A stretch of 64,000 nt of DNA, taken from DSNY01 sp964539745. GTDB lineage: Bacteria; Pseudomonadota; Gammaproteobacteria; Burkholderiales; Burkholderiaceae_F. Both the position numbers and the translations under genes were made by a program. The notes under the pieces were generated by a model. The model was given only the letters and a program-made list of their open reading frames with translations, did not search any database and was not told the DNA's origin. The stretch covers positions 1 to 64,000 of the forward strand of contig CAZIJU010000008.1 in the NCBI GenBank assembly GCA_964539745.1. The letters run 5' to 3'. Position 1 is the stretch's first letter, and each line of letters opens with the position of its first letter. This document shows, piece by piece, positions 58,641 to 64,000 of this stretch.

Positions 58641-59279
58641 TCAACGCGCCGCTGCGCGCGGCGTTGCGGTCGCGCGCGTCAGTTCATTCTCGAGCCAGGG
58701 CACGAGCGCGTCGAAGATGTCGGCGGCGGCGCGTCCGAGGGCAACCGCAGCCGCAGCCGAATCCGCGCGCTCGACCGGCACGGTCGCTTCGAACGTTCGG
58801 CGCGCCGCCAACGAGCGCGCGCGGCGGTCGATCAGCTCGGCGCGCAGCGCAAGCCGCGCCGTACCGGGTTCGGTCGCGACGTCGTGATAGACGGCCTCGA
58901 CGCCGACCGCGAGCAGCCAGTCGCCGGCGATGGGCTGGCCGAGCAGGCCGACGGCCTCGGCGGTTCCGCGCGTTTCGAGCCGCTGTTGCAGCAGCCGGGC
59001 GATCGCCTGCCGCGGCGGTTCGGTCCACGAAGCGAGCTGATAGAACTCGCGCGCGCCGGGCGAACGCGCGTAGGCGATCGAGCGTGTGTTGGCCAGCGGA
59101 TCGGCGGGCACGGCCTGGATCAACAGCGTGCGCACCGCCGGCGCGTCGCGGCGGGGCATCGACGGTCGCGCGTCGGCGAGCACGAGGTCGACGTGCCGCG
59201 CGCCATCGGCGCCGAGCTGCACCGACACGCAGCCGGCGAGCGCCGCGGCAGCCACGAAGGCAACGGCCGCGGCCTTCAT
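58641..59279 (-). CDS. PqiC/ABC-type transport auxiliary lipoprotein
   Basis: 212 aa. Lipobox LAGC (Cys17) after a short signal. The mature part matches the ABC-transport-auxiliary lipoprotein domain (FYQLASWTEPPRQAIARLLQ, GDWLLAVGVEAVYHDV). With MCE-type lipid transporters such lipoproteins sit at the outer membrane end of the MlaD-type tunnel. The start overlaps the MlaD-like stop (ATGA). Confidence 0.85.
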   Translation of the reverse strand: MKAAAVAFVAAAALAGCVSVQLGADGARHVDLVLADARPSMPRRDAPAVRTLLIQAVPADPLANTRSIAYARSPGAREFYQLASWTEPPRQAIARLLQQRLETRGTAEAVGLLGQPIAGDWLLAVGVEAVYHDVATEPGTARLALRAELIDRRARSLAARRTFEATVPVERADSAAAAVALGRAAADIFDALVPWLENELTRATATPRAAAR

Positions 59280-60259
59280 CGCAACGACTCTCCCGGACCG
59301 AGCTTTGCCTTGTCCGGCCCGAGCAGCGCGCCGCGCGGATCCCGCAGGCGATCGAGTGCCCGTGCCGCCGCGTCGGTGCTGGCGCGCAGCTCGGCCAGAC
59401 TCGCCGCCAGTTCGTCTTCCAGCGTCGCGGCCGAGCGCTCGACGCGATGCGTGACCGACCGCGCCTGCGTGGCGAGCGACTCGGCGCCCCTTTCGATGGC
59501 AGCCGCCGCGGCATCGATCCGCGCCAGGCTGCGCTGTGCGTCGGCGAGCAGCGCGTCGACGCGCGCGCCCGCGTGTTCGGTGGCGGCCGCGACGCGATCG
59601 CCGCTGTGGCCGACATCATCGGCCGCGCGGCCCACGCTGGCGAGCGTGCGATCGAAGCGATCGAGCCGCTGGTTCAACGCTGCCGTCAGCTCGCGCAGGT
59701 TCTTCAGCGTCTGCGCGAACGCCTCGCGGTTTTCCGGAGTCATCACGCGATTCAGATTGGTCATCACCTCGGCCGCCATGTCGCCGAGCTGGCCGACGCG
59801 GCCGGCGATCTCGTCGAGATCCGAGCGGCCCTCGGCGATCACCGGGTAGGGTTCGCCCGGCGGAGCGGACTGCAGCGGCGGGCCCGCAGGCTCGGGCGTG
59901 ACGAGCGTGATCTGCGCGATGCCGGTGACGAAATTGCGCGTGACCACCGCGACCGTGTTCGTTCGCACCGGCGCGTGGCGATCGACGCGGATCGTCACGC
60001 GCACACGATTGACTTCGTCGCCCACGGCACGGACGCCGGCCAGCGTGTAGCTGTCGACGCGGCCGATCTTGATGCCGCGCATGTCGACGTCGCCGCCGAT
60101 CTGCAGGCCGTCGAGCCGCTGCCGCTCGAAGTAGATCGTGTAGCGCTGCAGATCCTGCTCGGCGCCGACGCGCTTGAGCCAGATGACCGTACCGATGAGC
60201 GCGGCAAGCAGCGCGACCACGCCGGCACCCACATACGTGTATCTCGCTTCGGCTTCCAT
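59276..60259 (-). CDS. mlaD: MlaD-like MCE-domain protein of a lipid ABC transporter
   Basis: 327 aa. One N-terminal membrane helix (YTYVGAGVVALLAALIGTVI), then the MCE domain (GLQIGGDVDMRGIKIGRVDS, NFVTGIAQITLVTP) and a long helical C-terminal part (about 140-320) that in PqiB/YebT-like systems forms a tunnel. It carries lipids across the periplasm. The start overlaps the ATPase stop (TAATG). Confidence 0.9.
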   Translation of the reverse strand: MEAEARYTYVGAGVVALLAALIGTVIWLKRVGAEQDLQRYTIYFERQRLDGLQIGGDVDMRGIKIGRVDSYTLAGVRAVGDEVNRVRVTIRVDRHAPVRTNTVAVVTRNFVTGIAQITLVTPEPAGPPLQSAPPGEPYPVIAEGRSDLDEIAGRVGQLGDMAAEVMTNLNRVMTPENREAFAQTLKNLRELTAALNQRLDRFDRTLASVGRAADDVGHSGDRVAAATEHAGARVDALLADAQRSLARIDAAAAAIERGAESLATQARSVTHRVERSAATLEDELAASLAELRASTDAAARALDRLRDPRGALLGPDKAKLGPGESLR

Positions 60260-61056
60260 TACCGTGCACGGGCAGCGTCCGCGGCCATTGTACGGATCGC
60301 GAAGTACGCGCGGATCCACGCATCGTCGGTCCGCATGACCTCGGCCACGCTGCCGTCGGCGCGCACCGCGCCTTCGGCCAGCACGATCACGCGGTCGACG
60401 ACGGTGAGCAGCGTGTCGAGGTCGTGCGTGACCAGCAGCACGGTGATTCCCAGATCGTCGACCAGCGAGCGCAAGAGCGCGTCGAACGCGCGTGCGGTCG
60501 CCGGATCGAGTCCCGAAGTCGGTTCGTCGAGGAAAAGCACTTCGGGCTCGAGCGCAAGCGCGCGGGCGATCGCCGCGCGCTTGCGCATGCCGCCCGAAAG
60601 TTCGCTCGGCAGCTTCGCGCCGACCGCAGGCGCGAGGCCGGCCTGCGCGAGCCGCAACGCGACCAGCGGCGCCAGCAGCTCGGCCGGCGTGCGCGTGTGT
60701 TCGATCAGCGGCACCGCGACGTTCTGTGCGACCGACAGCGACGAGAACAGCGCGCCGTCCTGGAACATCATGCCGAAGCGCCGTCTCACCGCGGCCACCG
60801 CTGCCGCGGGCGCCGACCACATGTCGGTGCCGAGCACGCGGATGCGGCCGCCGTCCGGGCGCACCAGGCCGATGATTTCGCGCAACAGCACGCTCTTGCC
60901 GGTGCCGGAGGCGCCGATCAGCGCGGTCAGCGTGCCGCGCGCGAGCGCGAAGCTGACGCCGTCGTGCACGGTCTGCGCGCCGAAGCGCGTGACGACGCGC
61001 TCGACCTCGACGACGGGTTTCCCGACTCCGGCGACGCGGCCGCTGCGCTCCTGCAT
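60259..61056 (-). CDS. mlaF: MlaF-like ATPase of lipid ABC transporter
   Basis: 265 aa. Walker A GASGTGKSVLLREIIG, signature ELSGGMRKRAAIARALALEP, and Walker B VLFLDEPTSGLDP. It drives the MlaE-like permease encoded upstream, six bases away. The C-terminus is extended relative to MlaF by about 15 residues. Confidence 0.93.
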   Translation of the reverse strand: MQERSGRVAGVGKPVVEVERVVTRFGAQTVHDGVSFALARGTLTALIGASGTGKSVLLREIIGLVRPDGGRIRVLGTDMWSAPAAAVAAVRRRFGMMFQDGALFSSLSVAQNVAVPLIEHTRTPAELLAPLVALRLAQAGLAPAVGAKLPSELSGGMRKRAAIARALALEPEVLFLDEPTSGLDPATARAFDALLRSLVDDLGITVLLVTHDLDTLLTVVDRVIVLAEGAVRADGSVAEVMRTDDAWIRAYFAIRTMAADAARAR

Positions 61057-61062
61057 CGCGCC

Positions 61063-62220
61063 TCAGAGCCCCAGTTCCTGGAACAGCACGGCGAAACCGG
61101 CATCGAGCAGGATGACCGAGACGATGCTCTGCACGACGGTCGAGGTCGTCGCCAGCCCCACCGCGCGCGTGTCGCGCTCGACGGTCATGCCCATCCGGCA
61201 GCCGATCACCGCGATGAGCAACGCGAACACCGGCGCCTTGGCCAGTCCGATCCAGAAGTGCTTCAGATCGAGCGCGTCGCGCAGCCGTTCGAGAAAGGTT
61301 GCGGGCGTCAGCCCCAGCAGCGGATCGGCCACCAGCATCGCACCGAAGATGCCCAGCGCGTCGCCGACGAACACCAGCAGCGGCAGCGCGACCGTCAGCG
61401 CCAGCACGCGCGGCACGACGAGCACTTGCAGCGGCGAAAGCCCGAGCGTGCGGATCGCGTCGATCTCCTCGGTCAGCCGCATCGAGCCGAGCTGCGCCGT
61501 GAAGGCGGCGCCGGAGCGGCCCGCGACGATCGTCGCGACGATGATCGGCCCGAATTCGCGCGTCATGCCGATCGCCACGCCGTCGACGACGAAGATGTTG
61601 GCGCCGTACTTTTCCGCCTGCAGGCCGAGCAGATACGCGATCGTGACGCCGATCAGCAGCGTCACCAGCGCGACGACCGGGATCGCGTTCAGGCAGACCT
61701 GCTCGAACTGCGCCGCCAGTTCCTTGACGCGCAGCTTGCGCGGACGCGCGAACGCTTCGGCCAGCGCGGCGAGCGCGGCGCCGAAGAAGCCGAGATGGCC
61801 GTGCAGCAGCGCGCCGACTTCGACCGTCTGACGGCCCAGCGCGGCGAGCGGGGACGTTCCGGCGCGCGCCGCTCCCAAGTCGGTCGCCGCAGCGGCGAGC
61901 TCGGCGTAGCGCCGCCGCACGCCGTCGAGGATCCGCGCGTGCTCGGGAGCGAAGTCGAGCCAGCGCACTTGCGCGGCCGGCACGCCGGCGCGCTCGAGCG
62001 CGCGCAGCAGCAGCAGCGCGCCCGCCGAATCGAACCCGGTCAATTCGCCGGCTCTGATCGCCAGCGCAGCGGTGGGGCCAATCGCCGACAGCGCCTGCCA
62101 GAGCGACTCGATATCGTGCAGGCGCCAGTCGCCGTACAGCGTAAGGACCTGGCCTTCGGCGGTCGAGGCGAGTTTCAGCCGGCGATCCCGCGCCGGCGTT
62201 GTCTGCGGATCGCCCGGCAT
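61063..62220 (-). CDS. mlaE: MlaE-like permease with N-terminal STAS domain
   Basis: 385 aa from ATG 62220. Residues 1-115 are a STAS (MlaB-like) domain (GDWRLHDIESLWQALSAIG, ELTGFDSAGALLLLRAL); residues 145-385 are the MlaE permease with its signature FGPIIVATIVAGRSGAAFTA and EEIDAIRTLGLSPLQVLVVP. Fusion of the MlaB and MlaE roles in one chain is common in betaproteobacteria. It is the first gene of a four-gene minus-strand operon. Confidence 0.92.
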   Translation of the reverse strand: MPGDPQTTPARDRRLKLASTAEGQVLTLYGDWRLHDIESLWQALSAIGPTAALAIRAGELTGFDSAGALLLLRALERAGVPAAQVRWLDFAPEHARILDGVRRRYAELAAAATDLGAARAGTSPLAALGRQTVEVGALLHGHLGFFGAALAALAEAFARPRKLRVKELAAQFEQVCLNAIPVVALVTLLIGVTIAYLLGLQAEKYGANIFVVDGVAIGMTREFGPIIVATIVAGRSGAAFTAQLGSMRLTEEIDAIRTLGLSPLQVLVVPRVLALTVALPLLVFVGDALGIFGAMLVADPLLGLTPATFLERLRDALDLKHFWIGLAKAPVFALLIAVIGCRMGMTVERDTRAVGLATTSTVVQSIVSVILLDAGFAVLFQELGL

Positions 62221-62236
62221 GCCGATCGATCCGCGT

Positions 62237-62620
62237 TCAGGCGCCGTGCGCCTGGAGTTGCTCGAGCGTGACGAACTCGAGCGCCTTCTCGTGCGTGGCC
62301 ACGAGCACGACCGGCGGCGCCACACCCGCTTCGAGCGCCTCCCTCCAGCGCGCCGCACACAGGCACCAGCGATCGCCCGGCTTGAGCCCCGGAAATTCGA
62401 GCTCGGGCCGCGGCGTGATCAGATCGTTACCGCGCGCGGCCGAAAACGCGAGGAAACGCGCGGTCATCGTCGCGCAGACGGTATGCGACCCGATGTCCTG
62501 CGGCCCGGTGTGGCAATAGCCGTCCCGATAGAAACCCGTGCGCGGCCGCTCGCAGCAGCAGGCGAGCGGCCCGCCGAGAACGTTGCGGGCCGAGGAAGGG
62601 CGGTCGGCTTCGCGCGGCAT
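62237..62620 (-). CDS. DUF2237-family protein
   Basis: 127 aa, soluble. The family pattern NVLGGPLACCCERPRTGFYR, DGYCHTGPQDIGSHTVCATM and HEKALEFVTLEQLQAHG is clear, with conserved cysteines and histidines that may bind metal. Function unknown. It ends 16 bases before the MlaE-like start. Confidence 0.85.
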   Translation of the reverse strand: MPREADRPSSARNVLGGPLACCCERPRTGFYRDGYCHTGPQDIGSHTVCATMTARFLAFSAARGNDLITPRPELEFPGLKPGDRWCLCAARWREALEAGVAPPVVLVATHEKALEFVTLEQLQAHGA

Positions 62621-62647
62621 GGCGGCGATGATAGCCGCGACCGTCGT

Positions 62648-62860
62648 TCAGCCCGGCTTGTTTCCTTGCAGCGGCGAAGGGACGCCGGTCGCCCGCCGCT
62701 GTGCCGACGGCGGCGCATCGATGCAGGCGCGAACCAGCAGCAGGCCGATGATCGCGAGCGCGGCGAGCGGCCACCACTTGCCGGTGAAGCCGCTCGCTTC
62801 GGGCCGGTCGACGATCGGCGAACCCTCCGCCGGGTCGGGCGCGTGTTCTTCTTCTTTCAT
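62648..62860 (-). CDS. Small single-pass membrane protein
   Basis: 70 aa. An acidic N-terminus (MKEEEHAPDPAEG), one helix (WPLAALAIIGLLLVRACI, about 30-47) and a polar tail. The AAGGATG-type context upstream gives a plausible ribosome site. No family recognised. It lies between DUF2237 and aconitase on the same strand. Confidence 0.55.
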   Translation of the reverse strand: MKEEEHAPDPAEGSPIVDRPEASGFTGKWWPLAALAIIGLLLVRACIDAPPSAQRRATGVPSPLQGNKPG

Positions 62861-62932
62861 CCTTGCTCCGTCATCCGCTGTCCGTCGGCCCGAGCGTAGC
62901 GGATCACGGGCGGCGGTCGACGGACAACGCGG

Positions 62933-64000
62933 CTACGCCGCCAGCAACTGCCGCAGAACGAACGGCAGGATGCCGCCGTGCCTGTAGTAGTCGACCTCGA
63001 TCGGCGTGTCGATCCGAAGCCTCAGCGCGACGCGCTGCTGGCTGCCGTCGCCGCGATGGATCACGAGCGTGGCTTCCTGCTGCGGTCTGATCTCGGCGCC
63101 GAGCTCGATATCGAAGACTTCGTCACCCTTGATCCCCAGCGAGTCGACCGAATCCGAGCCCTGGAACTGCAGTGGCAGCACGCCCATGCCGACCAGGTTC
63201 GAGCGGTGGATGCGTTCGAAGCTGCGCGCGATCACGGCTTTTACGCCGAGCAGTTGCGTTCCTTTGGCGGCCCAATCGCGTGACGAGCCGGTGCCGTATT
63301 CCTCGCCGGCGAACACGACGGTCGGCGTGCCCTGCGCGATGTAGCGCATCGCGGCGTCGTAGATGAACATTTTCTCGCCGCCCGGCTGGAAAAGCGTCAC
63401 ACCGCCTTCCTCGCGCGAACCGTCGGGACGCGGCGGCAGCATCAGGTTCTTGATGCGCACGTTGGCAAATGTGCCGCGCATCATCACCTCGTGGTTGCCC
63501 CGGCGCGAGCCGTAGCTGTTGAAGTCCGCTTTCGCCACGCCGTGCTCGATCAGCCACTTGCCCGCCGGCGAGTTCTCCTTGATCGATCCGGCCGGCGAGA
63601 TGTGGTCGGTCGTGATCGAGTCGCCGAAGATCCCGAGCGCGCGCGCGCCGCGCACGCCGGCTTCGAGCGGTTTCGGCCGCAGCGTGAAGCCCTGGAAGAA
63701 CGGCGGCTCGGCGATATAGGTCGACTTCGGCCACGCGTAGACCTGTCCGGTGACGGTCTGGATCTGCTGCCACAGCACGCCCGGATCGGTCTTGATCTTC
63801 TCGTAGTTGGCGCGGAAGGCCTTCGGATCCATCGCGTACTTGAGCAGCGCGTAGACCTCCTCCGAAGAGGGCCAGATGTCGCCGATCCACACGTCGCGGC
63901 CGTCCTTGCCCTTGCCGACCGGCTCGGTCATCAGGTCGCGCAGCATCGTGCCGGCGAGCGCGTACGCGACGACCAGCGGCGGCGAGGCGAGGAAGTTCGC
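62933..64000 (-). CDS. acnA: Aconitate hydratase A (5' part beyond window)
   Basis: C-terminal 355 codons; the frame is open to base 64000, so the N-terminus is missing. The stretch NFLASPPLVVAYALAGT, then GDSITTDHISPAGSI, SYGSRRGNHEVMMRG, GEEYGTGSSRDWAAKG and GVKAVIARSFERIHRSNL are diagnostic of AcnA/IRP-type aconitase domain 4. It interconverts citrate and isocitrate in the TCA cycle. It ends VLRQLLAA. Confidence 0.96.
   Translation of the reverse strand, partial: ANFLASPPLVVAYALAGTMLRDLMTEPVGKGKDGRDVWIGDIWPSSEEVYALLKYAMDPKAFRANYEKIKTDPGVLWQQIQTVTGQVYAWPKSTYIAEPPFFQGFTLRPKPLEAGVRGARALGIFGDSITTDHISPAGSIKENSPAGKWLIEHGVAKADFNSYGSRRGNHEVMMRGTFANVRIKNLMLPPRPDGSREEGGVTLFQPGGEKMFIYDAAMRYIAQGTPTVVFAGEEYGTGSSRDWAAKGTQLLGVKAVIARSFERIHRSNLVGMGVLPLQFQGSDSVDSLGIKGDEVFDIELGAEIRPQQEATLVIHRGDGSQQRVALRLRIDTPIEVDYYRHGGILPFVLRQLLAA

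Overview
The window is GC-rich, densely coding bacterial DNA. About its first 38.5 kb is devoted almost entirely to oxidising reduced sulfur compounds. The gene set (dsrLJOPNR, soeABC, aprMBA with sat, tusA-dsrE2, and soxYZAXB with no soxCD in view) is that of a sulfur-oxidising proteobacterium that probably stores sulfur transiently and oxidises it through reverse-acting Dsr. The neighbouring housekeeping genes (MlaE with a fused STAS domain, a PqiC-type lipoprotein, a BMP-type purine ABC transporter, DUF2237) fit a betaproteobacterium of Burkholderiales or Rhodocyclales type. That placement is inference and was not tested by a search.

Layout. 1-6733 (+): the 3' half of a dsr operon, starting inside dsrL, then dsrJ, dsrO, dsrP, dsrN, dsrR and a YeeE/YedE sulfur-compound transporter. 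6753-13317 (-): soeABC for cytoplasmic sulfite oxidation, followed in the same operon by a sensor kinase and a NarL-type regulator. 13589-17419: a metallophosphatase, a secreted alpha/beta hydrolase-like protein, a DsrC-like protein, DUF302, an alpha-beta-barrel-like protein and DUF599. 17438-24230 (-): sat, aprM, aprB, aprA, then an unusual accessory tail (116-aa protein, SlyD-like isomerase, 54-aa protein, CBS protein with a basic tail, second DsrC-like protein). 24521-29646 (+): TauE-type exporter, DUF1634, a ferredoxin-reductase with an N-terminal HTH-like segment, a CMD-Rieske fusion and cysG. 29691-31138 (-): a conserved protein of unknown function and a LexA/S24-like protein. 31379-32173 (+): tusA and dsrE2. 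32777-38548 (+): soxY, soxZ, a DsrE/F-like lipoprotein, soxA, soxX, a TlpA-type thioredoxin, soxB and a second thioredoxin-fold protein.

How they fit together. Periplasmic SoxYZ/AX/B would attack thiosulfate and leave sulfane sulfur. TusA and DsrE2 relay sulfur toward DsrC and the Dsr complex in the cytoplasm. DsrAB (presumably upstream of the window) makes sulfite, with electrons handled by DsrL and the DsrMKJOP membrane complex. Sulfite then goes to sulfate either directly by SoeABC or through APS by AprBA/AprM and Sat. DsrN and CysG serve the sirohaem(amide) cofactor.

After a 100-base run of N and a partly duplicated tRNA-Ser(TGA) the content becomes ordinary. 38977-45690 holds a BMP-family purine/nucleoside ABC importer, its binding lipoprotein and guanine deaminase, interrupted by a cluster of MITE-like repeats. 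45922-58632 holds an FtsX-type permease, a truncated haemoglobin, RmuC, a PAS/GGDEF diguanylate cyclase, DAHP synthase, an aminotransferase, an M14-type peptidase, a GNAT-exonuclease fusion, a PIN-domain protein and an alcohol dehydrogenase. 58641-64000 (-) holds an Mla-like lipid transport operon, DUF2237, a small membrane protein and the 3' part of aconitase.
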